Assembly (NCBI GenBank): GCA_028751875.1
Contig: CM054134.1
Location: 70,438,935-70,502,934, forward strand
Direction: 5' to 3'
Source of the DNA: Rapana venosa
Taxonomy: Eukaryota; Mollusca; Gastropoda; Neogastropoda; Muricidae
Length of the DNA: 64,000 nt
The notes below the pieces were generated by a model, which was not told the origin of the DNA, did no database searches, and worked only from the letters and a program-made list of their open reading frames with translations. Below are positions 11,476-37,089 of this stretch, piece after piece (the stretch's first letter is position 1; each line of letters starts with the position of its first letter). The position numbers were made by a program, and so were the translations under genes.

Positions 11476-11519
<44 letters not shown>

Positions 11520-13481
11520 TATATATATGTGTGTGTGTTTATCTTATTCACTCCACACACATCTGTACCCAGGCTTGTTTCTGTCATAGTTTCAAAGCCA
11601 AACCTACAGTTTACATGAATGTGATGACAGTATCTGTTTTACTATTAAGATCATAGGCCACTGTCACTTGTGTCAGGAGAAAAATTATATACCAAGTAAC
11701 AATCATAAGGCTGATAGGCTGGTGTTAAATGAACATTAAGTTTCCAGTTCTTGTTCTAGGTAGTCCTGGCCTGTTCATTGAAAGTCGCTTAGCTACCTGG
11801 AAGCTGACTTCACTAAGTCTATTTTCTACCATATGGACAGGTTACATGATATGTAGTGTGGGCTCAGTTTCAGTCTCATACATCTGATTTTTTTTGTTTT
11901 TGTTTTATGCTGCCTAATCTTTGATGATGTTCCTGTCCTGCTGTTCCCATGCAACTCATTTCAGTCTCTCTGCCTCAGACATACAGATTCTTTATGTTGC
12001 GTTGTAAGGGTCAGAAGTCCACAGGGAGCCTTTCATTGTCAGGCCACCATGGGGCCACCAGCCAGAGGGGTCCTGCACTGTTGTGGGGTCACTTTGGTAG
12101 TGGTCAAGTGCACCTGTTATGAGCTAACATAATTGGTGCCTGTTTTGAGCTAACATACGCAGGACACCCCATCTACTAAGCCCCCTACTAATGACAGTAA
12201 TAGCTTAGTTGTGGAACCAGATTAAGTGAGATGCCTACCTGAGGTGGCAACGTAATATCCAGTGATCTTCTCCCATGAATCTCCAACCCTGACTGAAGTC
12301 TTTGACACAAATCTACCACAGGCACAGCAGTATATGGAAAAATTGAAACTGAGGTCACCATGAGACCAGAGCATTTGGAACCACCAAGTCAGAGACACTA
12401 GTTTTCTTTTATTACAAGTATAATGATCAATGATTGTATACACACGAAATGCAGATTGTAGCTTTTTTTAGTGTTGTGATATATATGTCTCATTAGTTTT
12501 GGGGTTTTGGTGGGTTGTTTTTTTAATGGAGCAATGTTTGAGTGATACTGTTTCTGAAGAGTCATTACTCTCTCCCTCTTCTCTTTTGAGAATCTTTGTA
12601 GAATTTGCAGGGTTCAATTTGATTAAATAAATCAATTAATCATGTGGCTGCTTTTTAGTTCACTGTCACTGTAGAGCCTCTTACAGCTTCTTGTTAGTCT
12701 CTTGAATTTCCTAACAAAATTTCTGTCATGTTTGAAAGTTCAGTCACATTTGAACAGATTCAGCTACTCTCTTGAATAACAAATTTTTTTCATCAGGTTT
12801 GAAAATTCAGTCACATTTGAACAGATTTCATTAAGCATGGTCAGGGATGAGGGGATTGTTAGAACACAGGCCTGGAATATGCCATGGAAAAGAAAAACCC
12901 ACCTAAACATAGAAAAAAAAAATGACAACACTCTATTTTTGTGTGTGTGGCTTTAGCAATTAGCTTCCTTTGCATTGACAGATGTTGTTCTGCAGCCCCA
13001 CCCAGATTTTGTCCAGGCTTAGACGTCTACTGAAGCAGTCCTTTGTTATTGATTGTTAATTTGATAGTATGCCGATTATTGATTAGCTATTTTAGTACTG
13101 ACTTGCTTAGAGGTAGAAGTTCTAAGTACCAACAATAATGCAAAGCAGCACCAAAAAAAATCAACATTGCCAACAATAACGAAACATTTAAGTCAAATGC
13201 TCTTCCTGAGTCTTAACCTTACAAAGTTGAGCACAGGCTTTCTCTATGTCATATGGATTACAATACAATAATGTTTTTTTGCCTAAATATTAACAATGCA
13301 TAGCAGAAAGGTTTGAAAACAAGTTTTCATCAAGATTACAGGTAAAGTACCAAGTGGTATGAAAACTGATCAGAAGTGGGACATAGATCCAGTTTTGTGC
13401 AAGTATTAATAATTTTAATTACTTGGGCTTCATATTCAGTGAATTTACAGCTCTGGAATTTTTGGGTTTAATCTACTTAAT

Positions 13482-13482
<1 letters not shown>
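10521..13482. other. Presumed TMEM184 intron 1, left part
   Basis: About 3 kb of AT-rich DNA with no credible open frame. It contains an (AT)n array at 11466-11538. The stretch 12000-12300 (gtcaggccaccatggggcca and onward) is GC-richer and looks like an old dispersed repeat, but no second copy is present here. Confidence 0.5.
11466..11538 (+). repeat. (AT)n microsatellite
   Basis: Nearly pure TA dinucleotides, able to form a cruciform, ending in gtgtgtgtg. Confidence 0.9.
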
Positions 13483-13553
<71 letters not shown>

Positions 13554-13590
13554 CTCTCTCTCCCCCTCCCCCCCTCTCTCTCTCCCTCAC
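13483..13590 (+). repeat. (CT)n microsatellite
   Basis: Pure CT for about 70 bases, then CCT/CCCCT-interrupted pyrimidine tract. Confidence 0.9.
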
Positions 13591-14019
13591 TCTTGTCTGC
13601 CAGCCAGAAAAATAACTTGTTATTAAGTTCTCTTCAGGTCTTACAAATTTTGCAACTTTAACAACAGTTTTTATTTTTAGTCATGATGCCTTTAGTGGTA
13701 AATAAAAGACTGTCATCAATGCTAGAACAGTGACAGTAGAAGACATACTGAATGCTGTGCTTAATAAATGTATACTGTCTTCTTGAAGACTGAAGCATTA
13801 AGACTGTCTTCATTCTAAGACTATCACCTTCATCTTTGAGTCAACGCTTGACACAAGACAACATTTGACTACACAGCTACAGAAGAAAATTTCCCTCACA
13901 AATCAACAGACAGAAGTGATGTTATTCATAAAGAAATGAAAGACCAGCTCATGTTCGATTGTATTATACATTGATGTAATATATAATTAAGAGTAATATA
14001 AAGCAGTGAGGGTTTTGGG

Positions 14020-14415
14020 TTGGGTTTTTTTCATTCCTCAGCTAGAGCTCAGTGGTTCACCAATGGTGAGATTTTTGCATATACCCCCGCCCACCCACCC
14101 CTCGCCCCAACCATTAAGGTAGCCACATTCTGACTTCAGGGATACAGTTAGGAATTGACCTTACCAGTTTTGCCAGGACATTCGGGAGGCACCTCCCTGC
14201 TCTTTCCAGTTTTCAACAGTTGTGGATTCTTCAGATTGCGTATGTCAGGTCCATAAACACACGGGTCCAACGGGTTTAGAGTCTCTTCCGAAAGACTTGA
14301 CATTCAGTTCAGTTTTCCCATCAAACTGGAAAGAAAGGGTAAGGATGAGAATCGAACCCAGAACTTCAAGAGTTTAATTGTTAGGCAGGTGAAGGTCTAA
14401 ACCATCCTACCACCC
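14020..14415 (-). mobile_element. tRNA-derived SINE, family B, near full length
   Basis: Tail cctcagctagagctcagtgg and accattaaggtagccacatt at left; middle ttgccaggacattcggga and acacacgggtccaacggg; head gagaatcgaacccagaac and gtctaaaccatcctaccacc at right. The box B complement is clear. Confidence 0.7.
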
Positions 14416-14429
14416 TCCTTCCTGAATTG

Positions 14430-14770
14430 AGTGTTTCTTCGTCGTCGTCGATCGCTCAGTCAGCAATTACTATTGTCTGTCATATGAGCAAAAATACATT
14501 GCGCTGCCTTTAAGCGCCTAACAAATCAGGCCCAGCACATCCGACTTCGGCATGGGAGAGAATTAATTTATGTCTTTCTGGACAGAAGACAAGAGAATGA
14601 ACCAAGAAGGCAGAAAATAAGACAAGAAAGAGGTAACAAGAAGAAAAGGAACAAGGCAGAAACAAAGAAAGGGACAGAAAAGAGGGAATTTGTAGCACGT
14701 AATTTCCAGAAGGTTGGAGATGGTATTTTTTACTGACAGGCCCACGGCATCCCCACAGGGGTAAATGAGA
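14430..14770. mobile_element. Single arm of the fold-back element beside TMEM184 exon 1
   Basis: Matches the left arm at 3855-4170 in order and orientation (cgctcagtcagcaa, cgcctaacaaatcaggccca, catccgacttcggca, accaagaaggcagaaaataa, ggcatccccacagggg). It lacks the opposite arm and ends about 40 bases before the TMEM184 exon 1 acceptor. Confidence 0.6.
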
Positions 14771-14808
14771 GTTTGACTGAAGCCAACTTTTCCCTGCCTT
14801 TCTTTCAG

Positions 14809-25748
<10,940 letters not shown>

Positions 25749-25777
25749 ACAACAAGGTCTAGATGTTTTATTTCTTC

Positions 25778-25783
25778 AATAAA
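25778..25783 (+). terminator. Candidate polyadenylation signal after TMEM184
   Basis: AATAAA 30 bases after the stop; another AATAAA overlaps the stop at 25744-25749. Both are very close to the coding end. Further AATAAA hexamers occur kilobases downstream, so the real 3' end is uncertain. Confidence 0.35.
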
Positions 25784-27538
25784 CTGTTGCTTATAACAAT
25801 ACTTGCCAAATTATCAGAATGAACAGGAAAAAAGAGCGTCATAGACATAATCATACAGATCGAATGTATTTATTCTTTGAGTAGAACAACTGTAAGTAGT
25901 TTGGGTTCTTTTTTGTTCCAATGAAATTCAGATCTCTGGCACATGCATGCAAAGATAACCACATTATATATTCCTCGATATTATACTCTTCGGTATTTCA
26001 TCATTTTCTTGAGTATGAACATTAGATGTAAAACGCTAATGTTTGCTGTCATTGTTGTATACTGCACCTCCTCTGCAGTTGTATTGAATGTTTAGATTTC
26101 TTGCAAAATTCTTTATTTCCCAAAGTGCTTGAAATTTAAAAGTTTTAACAAAAACCCAGTGAAACGTTAGCTAAAGTTTGTGCTCAGTGATATTTTGCAC
26201 AGCAAGTCGTGGACGGTATTGTGACACTATAGTGCACATTCAACATTTCATTTTCATTTTCATGATGGATCAAACTGTTTCCAAAAGATTTGTCATTTAT
26301 GAGGTACATTGGAGAATAGATCTGCTTAGTTTAAACAAACATTGATTCAAAAAAGAAACACATACAGATCTGCTTGTAGTGTGTGTCTGTTGTCATCTAT
26401 TTGTGAATGTGGCACATATCTCATTATAATATTATGAAAAGCAGTTGAGACCATGTTACCACTTTTATTTTAATCTTTTCTTTTCTTTCTTTTTTTCTTT
26501 AAATCATATATTTTGTGAGGCACTGTCTCAAACTTAATCTGGTCACAAATCGAAATATGTAAGTTTTGTTTTCTTGTTTTTTGAGGGAGTTTTTGCTTAT
26601 TTTTCTAAATCAAACATGTTTATAAAAATAATGATGTTTTCCATATTAGTTTTTTTTCTGTACTCATACTTTTGGCGATATAAATTGTTGAGTATGTAAA
26701 AGAAATATATATCAACTCTGTATGATAGTGTACAATGTTTGTTTTTGTTGTGATAGAACTTGAATATTGTGACTGTTGTTTGGCAAATATCTTCTACTCA
26801 AAAAGACAAAATATAATTCAGGCAAGGTTTTATAAGTTGAACAAAGAATTCATTCTTTGGCTTTCTTTTCTGTTTTGTATAGTTGCAAAAGAAATCCAAA
26901 GGGTACATTGCAGTAAAGTTTTGAACATATGTTTTGTGACATCTTCAAATCATTTTTGCATTGAAAAGAAAAGCCTTGGCAAGAGATGTTATTGGATTTG
27001 CATTTGAGTGGTGAAAACAAAATGAGAAAAAAGGGCATTTATTTTGATTAATCATTTATTTATTTTGACTGATCAAGTCAGTTTTAGAGAGTGAAGATCA
27101 GTGTTGATCAAAAACATAGGATAAGATATTAAATCTGAGCCTATGTGGTGAAAATAGAGCAAGAGAGGGCATCTAGTCTGATTCATCATTTCTTCATGTC
27201 TTTTTGTTTTTAGAGTGAAGATCTATGATGGTAAATCAGTTCACATCTTTGGGTTTGTTTTTGTGTTTTTGTGTTTTTTTATCTTATCTCCCTGTGTTTC
27301 CTGTCTTGCAATATTCACTGTTCACTTACCGTTACCAATTCTAATATGCCTTTTTATGTTTGTTGTTACACGATCCTTGTGTCAACAGTGCAATATGTTA
27401 ATTTATTCAGATATTATTTATATTGGTTATACTGTGAAACTGCAGATGTTATCAACTGTTGTTATTTTTCCATAGCTGCTGTAAAATATTATAACCTGTG
27501 ATGAAAACAATGTTTGTTGTATGCTCCTCCCCTATGCT

Positions 27539-27692
<154 letters not shown>

Positions 27693-28659
27693 CCCTTTTG
27701 GTCCTTTTCTCTTTTTTTCTCCATTATCTAACATGCTTATCCAATGTATCTTGTGTGTCTGGGGGTTTTTCCCCTTACAACTATGTTCTTATTTACTATA
27801 ACAGGAGTATGATTTGTAGCAATACAAATGAATGTACCCGTCTTCTGTTGAATGATCTCCTCAAAAAATATATATCCAAGGTGTTTATGGTTTGATCTGA
27901 CTTCTCCCTGAATTCCCTGAGGAGTCGTTGGAGTACTGCACTGAATTTTTTCAGACCGTGTGTCATTGGCAAGTTGAACCTCAGGAGCCTTTCTCCCTCC
28001 AGTTGTTTAAGAATGTGGAAAAAAACAACAAAAACATGTATCCTAGGGTTGTCGTGAGAACATTGCAGATTTCAGTTGGTCTTTGATTTTATGCATGTAA
28101 GCATGATTGCAGCTTCTTAAAAGTCTCTTCTGCACTGGATGTCTAAATGTTTAGAGACGTCTTTTAAAAAAAATTTTATTGTATCCGTAGATGATAACTG
28201 CCTCCTGCCCGCCTCTACGAGCACTAGAAGGCGTAGAACAAACAAACAAACAAACAACAAAAAACATGCGCAAAATCATAAGGCCCAGTTGCATTCGCTT
28301 TCAACATAAACAAATCAACTCATCCAGATAATGACAGATAACGTTTTTTTTAGTCTGGTTTTTTGTTTGTTATGGGGAGGATTTGGGGGGTGTTTTTCCT
28401 TTTTTTTTTCTTTTTCTTTTTTTTTTGAGGAGGGGAGGTTGTTTTTTTTCCCTCTTCCAAATGGAATATGTAAGGAGTATGGTGGGAGGGGGGGGATTTT
28501 ACCTTAAATTGTCCCAGTAAAATTTTAATAGTGTATTGTAGTGTATTGTCTCACACTATAGAGCATTATGATCATCCCCATCCCCCCTAAATGTATGGTT
28601 TAGGAACCTTGTTTTTTGCAATTTTTCCAAATTTAGACTCTTAAGTTTCCCTTAAGTTA

Positions 28660-28745
28660 GAAACTGGCTGCCTTCGTGGTGGACAAAAACGGTAACATAC
28701 ATAAACATCTCACCATAGTGAACCTCAGAGCTCTAGCAAAGGAAC
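28660..28745 (+). mobile_element. SINE family B fragment
   Basis: ctggctgccttcgtggtgga, caaaaacggtaac and ctcaccatagtgaacctcag, the reverse orientation of the copies upstream. Confidence 0.55.
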
Positions 28746-29214
28746 AGAAGAAAGAAAACCCACAAAAAACAAAAAAACCCTCAAAAAGTGATTCTTAGCT
28801 GTATGCCAGTGCTTTTATCAATTTTTTTTTTTTTTTTTAGATGTGCAGTCTTCAACTTCATAATCATGGTTCAGCTGAAAAATGGTATCTGTGATTTTTC
28901 CGAGTGTCAAAAGGCAACCATTCTTCACAGACTTTCCACAGTATTGTTCTGCAGTGCTGTGAAGTGCAGAGCACTCACACACAGTCGCAGCAGAATTCTC
29001 TGCTTGAAAGTCAGGCTGCTGTCTTTGGTTTGAGAGTGCAGCTACCGCTACCACCTGTTCATTTTTTTTCACATTTGCCCAATTATTTGTTTGTAAGTAA
29101 GAGAGCATGGCTTTTTTTTCTGCCAGGGACAATTCGCTAGTTGCTGTGGTTTCTTTTAACATCTGCTGTGGTTTTATAATCTGTAAATTTTGTGGAGGGG
29201 GGAGAAGATAAAGA

Positions 29215-29340
29215 AGAACTAGCTCTTATATCACAATTTGTGGCCAAGAGATTAGAGAAGAGTCGGGCTGTAGCAAGGTCGAACCCCTGATCTCCCACTT
29301 TCTAAATAAGGGTGTTACTGCTAGACCACAGTCTCTTGTA
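29215..29340 (-). mobile_element. Degenerate tRNA-derived SINE
   Basis: On the minus strand: gactgtggtctagcagtaac (box A region) and gatcaggggttcgaccttgc (box B), about 35 bases apart. No intact tRNA cloverleaf, so a SINE head rather than a tRNA gene. Confidence 0.5.
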
Positions 29341-29591
29341 CTTACATGTGAGACTGTCTCCTTTTACCCAGCCTGTTCAGTGTTGCTGTAGAGGACAACA
29401 GTTAGCCCAGAATTTGATGGATAGAAAAGGCAGCAGAAAGAACGCTATCCTTCGGGTACTTGAAACTTGTTTTGTGGGTTGATTAAGTGTTACAGGAGAT
29501 AAAGTACTCTGTCCCTCCTAGTCATTTATTTTTGGTATAAAGAGTAACAGCGGGACGGGCACACACACACACACACACACCACACACTGTA

Positions 29592-29624
<33 letters not shown>

Positions 29625-32600
29625 ACACTACCCACCACCACCACCACGCCACACCACACAGCATCACACACCACCTCAACACACTTGATGAATCCTTTTT
29701 GATGGAGAAGCTTTTCTTATGGAATACAAAAAGTTTTGAGCACTTCCACATTTTTTTCTTCTTATTTTCTGTAGAAAAAAGTGTCTCTTTCCCCCCCCCC
29801 AAAAAAACCCCAAAAAAACCCAATCAACCCACTTGTTATTCATTATTAATATGAAAGGAACCCCAAGCATAATACATATGTATACACAGCTAGTAGAGTC
29901 TTAACAGCTAAGAAGGCATTCCAATGCATACACAGATACACTGACACAGTGTGCATGCTTTCCCTCATATTCAACATCACACCTGCATGCACTCACACAT
30001 ATACACACAAGCACACATATTCACACACACACAGAGATACATACACACACATGCGCACACACACATGCACACACAGTCAAAATGCATATATTTATATGCA
30101 TCACAGTAATTGATTGTTAACATTTTTGTGTTATGATACTATGAGCAATGTTTATCTGTATATTCATAAAATATCCTTGTCATCAGTGCATCAAAATTTT
30201 ACTGAATAGGTTCCAGCTCTGTTTGTGTTTCAAACAATGCAAACTCTGTTATTCCCGCGGCATTTTGCATATCGGACACAAATGTCATTAGCTTTAAGAG
30301 TTATAGTAGTGTGATTATTTATGTTTAAAGTGCATGTCTTGATATGATATATTTTTATGATATCTTGGTATGACATATATCTATTGTGTGTTATTTGGTA
30401 TGAGATATGTCAGTGTTCATGTTGTATACATGTTTAATCAATAAATCTGTACATGTTAGAAATCAATGTTGAATTCACGCATCTGCTTATGATTGTCTTT
30501 AAAGCTGCATGTAATAACAGGATAGTGAATATGTCCTTTTTTAAACCTACTAGGAACAAGTACTTTACCAGTTTTAAATGGGAAATAGCGACAGACAAGG
30601 ATTTGTCGAACAAGAATTCCATTTTCAGTGACGTCTTAGCATGGAAGGCATGCCTAAAGTCACTATAAACCTTTTTGCAACCTTCCTCAAGAGGTTCAAG
30701 ATATCCATTTTGATCATTAAATCAGTTGCCAGGAATTTCTAGAGCAAGCTGTATCAGAAAGACATGGCAGACGTTTCAACCATTCCAACGTATGAATCAG
30801 ATCTGTGGAATGGACATAAGATATGATCTCATTACACATTGTGACAACACACCCAGGGATTCACCCGTTGTTGTCAGAGCTAATGCAGGCACAACCAGAA
30901 GCAAGAGCCTCTGCACAGAGAGAGAAGAGAGGTGAGGTGACATCTCAAAGAATGATACATTTTAAAGACCATTCACTGTTTTCTGATACATTCTCCTTTC
31001 CCAGCCAGGATTAATCCCAGTTATTTTTATACTGTTGGAAAGTACTTACCTAATGTTTATTTGATACTTAGAAGAGTAAGGTAACCCTTATACTTATTTT
31101 AATCCTTTCCCATCTTTTTTAGACTTTGTTTTTATCAATGTGTTTGTGAACAAATGATTTGTGTCCACTTGGGGATTTTTTCCATGGAATATAGCAGCAT
31201 AATGGGTCTTAACTGAAATTGTCAATACTCTAAATGTTTGAATTCTTGACGGAGTACAAGCATGTTGCAAATCTAGGCAGATAATGAAAGGTGTAAGGGA
31301 GTAAAGGGTAAATCAATTCTTTAAAAACACATATGTATAACTACCTCTTTGTGTCATGCTATGAGTAATGACATATTGCAACATTTATTGACCAGAATTC
31401 AGACATTTCTTTATCTTAATTTTGTGGTGTGTGTATTTGTTTTTTTAGCCCCTTTTAAGGCATTGTACTTCTTTCCAAATCAGTTGCAGCTAATGAGTGA
31501 AAAATCGGAAGTAAAATGTATAACTATATTTTGCAAACTTTTGAAGCAAAATATGTAAATACTTATTGCGGTGTTTGTGCTTTGTAGAAATTTGGAATCA
31601 GTGTTGTTGTTTTCTCCAGAAGAGTATCATTATCGTGTGTATTCATTGTTATGTATTGTTAAAGTTTGTTTTGTATCTTTGGTTTGTGGACATTATGTAG
31701 GGGTGAGTTGAACAGATGTTGCTGATATTTTCTCCATTCTTGACTCAGTAAGAAGAGAAATTTACTTATTATGAACATTCAAAGTCATTGCAGCTATGTT
31801 CTGTAAAATAGTTGTTTAGAGTGTAATCATATCTTTATTTATAAAGAGGGCTTCATTCGCTTTTTGGGGGCTGATTTTAATAAAGGTCAACAATTTTTAG
31901 TTAGTTGTTCATTTGCTTTAAGAAAGGATCTCTATTTTTGATCTGAAGTATAGTACTCTTTTCCATTTACTTAACATTTGTGTAAATCCTGTATGTGAAT
32001 ATGATCTTGGATGCACTTTGCAATTTTATGATACTGTCACTGTTTTATTGGTTTCACATTATGTCTAGTCCACCGTGCATTATAAGTTGTTAAGAAAACA
32101 GATGTGATACTTTAAATCAAAGGCATACGTAAAATAAATGGTGTTTGTCTTATGTTGTATTATCTGTTTTGCACATCTTCTACACAAAGTATCTTCTACA
32201 CAAAGTATTATGTTATTTAGCATAACGGATTTTTGACATTCAGGGGGATACTTAAGATAACAGAAGAAATAAAAAACTCTTTTTTTTTATCAGTAAACTG
32301 GTCACATCATTCTTTGTTATATTGGTCATGGAGCATGTTCTTCAATTTTTTTATGCAGAAATAATTCAGGAGACTTTGAATATCTGTAATAGCATCATTA
32401 CTCATCCTGAAATAAGACTAACTTAGCCCCAACCCCACATCTTCCCCCTACCCCACACATGCACGCACACACACATGCACGCGCACGCACACACACACAC
32501 ACACACACATGCACATGCACAGTTATACACACAGGGCGGATGTGGATACTCTTCCCATTCATGTTCCAGGAATATGTGGGGGGTTTTTAAACAAAATTCA

Positions 32601-33829
32601 TTTTGAAAATTGAACTGTCAGCTATTAATTTATATTTTGTTCAGTGCCATCAAAATATACCTCACTCAGTCTCTGTGCAATTTTTGTCATTGTAAAGACA
32701 GGGTCACTTTAGTTACTGCATAATCTGGCTATTACAAAAGTTTTTGTGTCATATGAGATAATACTTTCCATTGTGTTAACAAAGGCAGTATATTTTTATT
32801 TCTATATCCATTTACAAAAGATCACAAAAAGCCTATTCTTGTCAGTGTGGGATTATATTTTGGTTTTGTCTTGCACTTTGTCAGGGGTTTTTTTCCCTTT
32901 TTTTTGTGTGGACACAGTGCATGCTGTTGTGCCAGTCTCTTTTGCTGTTAATGTCCTGTGGCATATATGTGACTGAAGTTCAGTGTTGTGGCATTAAATA
33001 TATGAAGTTTAAAAAATAAAAAAAAAGTGTTGTGCATTTGTGAGTTTATGGTTGTGCTTTGATTTCTGTCAGTGGATGTAGACTGCAACATATTTTTTCT
33101 GTTATGCACACACACACGCACGCGCACACTCACCGGACAGATATAAAGAGCAGCAAAATACATTGTTCAATTGGTGTTATTGATATTATCATCATTATAC
33201 TTACGTGCCCATGCATTTCAAGTTATATATCCTGTGTTTAGAAAAAGAATTAATTCGTAAGCTGAGCACACAACGTGCAAACAATACTGTTGTAGAAAAT
33301 TAAAGGAGTGTGTATCATCTGTATGGAATGATGTGACAGGAAGGACGAAAGAATTGTTATTGGCCATTTCCCCAGCTTAAAATACTGGGGTGGGGGTGTT
33401 ACTCATCACACCTGGGAACTTCTTTAAAACCTTAAGTACATACTAGATAAGAACTGTGTATGTCTAGCTGTTTCCTTCACTCCTTCACCATGGATACAGG
33501 ATTGCCAAAGTCAAAACCTCTGTGAATTCCTCAGCACCATCTGGGTTGCTAAACTTACAGACAATCTCTATAGAGTGTCATCCTTCTCCCATTCCCCCAT
33601 AAGTATAGTCTGCAATTCCCCAACTTGTGGACACACTCCAAGCCATGAAGTCCCAGGCACTTCCTACTTGTGTGACCAGGTGAAGAAAACTCATTAGCAA
33701 CCCTCCAAGGAGAAGGAAAGCACCAAATTCAAATCACAACATGACACAGACTATATACCTTTATTTGACTTCTAACTTCAAATTTCTGCAGCATCTGGTA
33801 AGGTAACACACAGCCACCTAAGAAACTAC

Positions 33830-34460
33830 ATCTCCTTTACCTATCCCCTCCCCTTACTTTATCCTCCAGCTATCCCTCCTCTTACTTATCTCCCAAGCTA
33901 CTCCAACATCTATCCCCACAACTACCCCTTCCTCTCCTATGCTCCTAGCTAACCCTCTCCTATGCCCCCAGCTTACCCTCCTTCATGCCCTTTCACCCCC
34001 CACCCTAACATTTTTTATACCCCCAGCTACCCCTCTAAAATAAAAAAAATATTTAGGCCTAAAACAGCACAAACACAGAAGATAGACAACACATCTCCTC
34101 CAAACCACAGAGGATTAAAGTTAGGAGGGCGATCCCCATAGAGATCTGAAATTCCTAATTGACACCAGTAGTTATTTCCCTATAGGTTTACAGCTTATTA
34201 AACTAACAATTCAGGATTTTTAAAGGTGTCTTTTCCAATAATGTTACTGTTCAAAACCGAGATAAGGGGGAAAAAAGTATGTTCTAAATCATTCAGTTTA
34301 CCATGTCAATTGTTTCAGTGGAGTCTACAATTTTATATAAAAATTGCTGCTTCATTTCTTTCATATACAAACTTTTATCTGGACTTCTGGGCAACTTCAA
34401 ACAGTAAAAAGGAATATAACTGTTCATGATAGCCTCTGAAGGGGAGGTAATATTGCCATA
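33830..34460 (+). repeat. Left arm of a long inverted repeat
   Basis: A pyrimidine-rich degenerate minisatellite (ctatccctcc, ctcccaagctac) leads into gagatctgaaattcctaa and cttttatctggacttctggg, then gcaacttcaaacagtaaaaa. The reverse complement of 37090-37790 shows the same blocks in the same order. Confidence 0.7.
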
Positions 34461-34965
34461 AAATAGAATGAAGGTTTTCTACACACATAGAATGTCCCTA
34501 ATACAGTTAAGCAACGTCAATATATAACATAGCTTAACACACATAAAATAATTTGCACATTGAAGAGAGCTGTCACTGGCAAATTTGTTGTCTAGGGGGT
34601 AATAGATCCAGGACATCCTTGTCCTGACCTGATTTTATTGGCCTAACATGATGAAAGAATTAATGTGATTGTTTTTGAAGTTGATAGCACTGAATGTTTG
34701 AGGGGATTATGAGGCCTTGATCTTAAATTTGAAGTGAAAGTTTGTTATAGTTATTGAAACTAAATGAGGTGACAGTTTTAATATAGTAGGGCTATAAACA
34801 ACATGAAATAATGATAATAATTTTGTATAGCATTATGTCTAGTTAAAACAGATCAAAGCATTTGCATTCAACCTATTCTTACACATACAGCCAAATCACA
34901 AACAGTTTTGACACATTCAAATTTACACACACATGCTCGCACGTGTGCACACACACACACACACA

Positions 34966-35011
<46 letters not shown>

Positions 35012-37089
35012 GAAGGTTATACACTTAGGCCAGATGATGGGAACTTGAGCTGTTGAAGGCAGGGACAGATATGAGATGAAACAGAAGGGGAAATCTTGGC
35101 TTTGAAATAACTATGTCTGGAGGCTGGATTTAAAGGTGTCATGTAGGCTTCTGGCGAGGGGAGAGAGGAAAGTAATTCCAGATCAGTGTACTAGAAACAA
35201 AGAAAAAGAAACACACACACACACACACTTTCTACACATACATGCAAACGTACGGCCATGCACACACGAACTTGTTAGTGCGCACAAGTACATAATCACA
35301 TTATATCTATGTGCACATACTATAAGAGAGAACTCGAACTCGAAATATTTCTTCACAAAAAGGCTACTGGCCCATACATGAAGGGGGTTGCCGAACTGCT
35401 TAGTGTTTTAGTGAGAAAAATACAGAAAAGCACAGAAACAAAATGTTATTGTATAATAACCACCACCACTACAAAAAATATGACTTAAGAAACCAAGATA
35501 TCTCTTATTCTAAAGGCTTTACACAAATATAAAGCGAGGCTACCCACATTCTCAGGGTGACTAGACGCCATCAGTAAACAAATGTAAATAAATTAGGCTG
35601 TCTACTATATTTTACGGGTGTTATTTTGTCTAACATCTTGTAATAGTGGACAGCAAAACACAAAATGACTTCATCTTCCACTGCTTGCTTACATCCTCAA
35701 CATCATCATACTAAATTTATTCTTATGATCTAAATTTTTAACATTTATGTCTGATACACCCTAAATAGACATGAACAGAAGACGGACAGAAGAGACAGAG
35801 AGAGAGAGAGAAGAATGAGAAGAAGGAAGAGAGAAGGTCCCCCCCCCACCTTTTTTTCACAAAAAAATTATGCATTGTGTAATCCGAACCCATCACCATG
35901 TCATTTTCTGTCAGCCAATGGTTCTAAATCTTCTTTCCCACATTCTTCAGGCCCCGCTTTATTACAGAGTCGTATAAACTTGTAACATATCCTTAAAATG
36001 GTAAATCCAGCCCTTCAGGGGAATGTACCAGTACCTTAAGCCGGTACGGAAGGACCCTTCTTACCCCCTCCATATAGGATTAAAACTCCAGCTTCTGTCG
36101 TTCCGGTCAACCAAGTCTACCCAGGATGTAACTGTGTTGTAAGAGAACCCCATAAACGACACAAACAAATAGGATACAACTTATTAAAAAAAAAAAGGGG
36201 GGGGGGGGGGGGGGGGGGAGACAAAAACAAAAAAATTGTTCATAGTGAAAGCTAACATGCTAACTATGTTAATTAATATTATCATCCTCTTTGATTGTGT
36301 CTTTTACTCAACATAGGTTCAGTTTCAGTGTCTAAAAAAAAAAGTTAATTGCATCCAGAATATTAATTTTTATTTAGGCAAGCCACTTTTGGGACATTGT
36401 GCCAAGCATAAGACAAAACGAATCCCACCCCCACCCTCTTCTCAAAAGAACAAATTCTAACAAACATAATATGAAATGAGCAGCCACCACAAATGCAAAG
36501 TGACCCAATTGTTTGTTTTATTCTATTTTCATTTCTTTAGTTTGCACCTGCAAGTGTACCTCTGGCTTTAAGAGTAGCATTTTCTACAGAAAATTTGCGC
36601 GTGACCACTGTCAGCAAGACCTTCATCAACAGCTACCTGAGACGAATCCTCCAGATCCACTGGCCCGACACCATCAGCAACGCAGACCTGTGGCAACGTA
36701 CCAACCAGCTGCCAGCCGAGAATGAAATCCCGCGCAGGAGATAGGGATGGATCGGGCACACCCTGAGAAAGCCAGCCAGCAACATCACAGGGCAGGCACT
36801 ATCATGGAACCCCCAGGGAAAACGAAAAAGAGGAAGGCCAAGAAACACCTGGCGACGCGACCTTGAGGCAGAAACCAGGAAGATGGGATATACCTGGAGA
36901 CAGCTGGAGAGAATAGCCCAGGACAGAGGACTCTGGCGGACTGTTGTTGGTGGCCTATGCTCCAGGGGGAGTGATGGGCCTAAGTAAGTAACTGTCAGCA
37001 AGCAGTGAATTCTATTATGTGCACACGAACCTTGTTTACTTGTGTTTAGATTTGCAAACTGGCTGTGTGTGCTATTTCATGTCAATATT
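34461..37089. other. Spacer between the long inverted arms
   Basis: About 2.6 kb: (AC)n arrays near 34925-35010, a GA-rich patch at 35795-35835, a poly(G) run of 22 at 36197-36218 and a LINE fragment at 36560-36975. No transposase or other full gene seen. Confidence 0.6.
36560..36975 (+). mobile_element. LINE 3' end fragment (CR1-like polymerase C-terminus)
   Basis: Encodes [39 protein letters not shown], a stop, then GWIGHTLRKP and RKRGRPRNTWRRDLEAETRK, and GYTWRQLERIAQDRGLWRTV. This is the standard end of CR1-type LINE polymerases. A short taagtaagtaa tail follows. One nonsense codon is present. Confidence 0.8.
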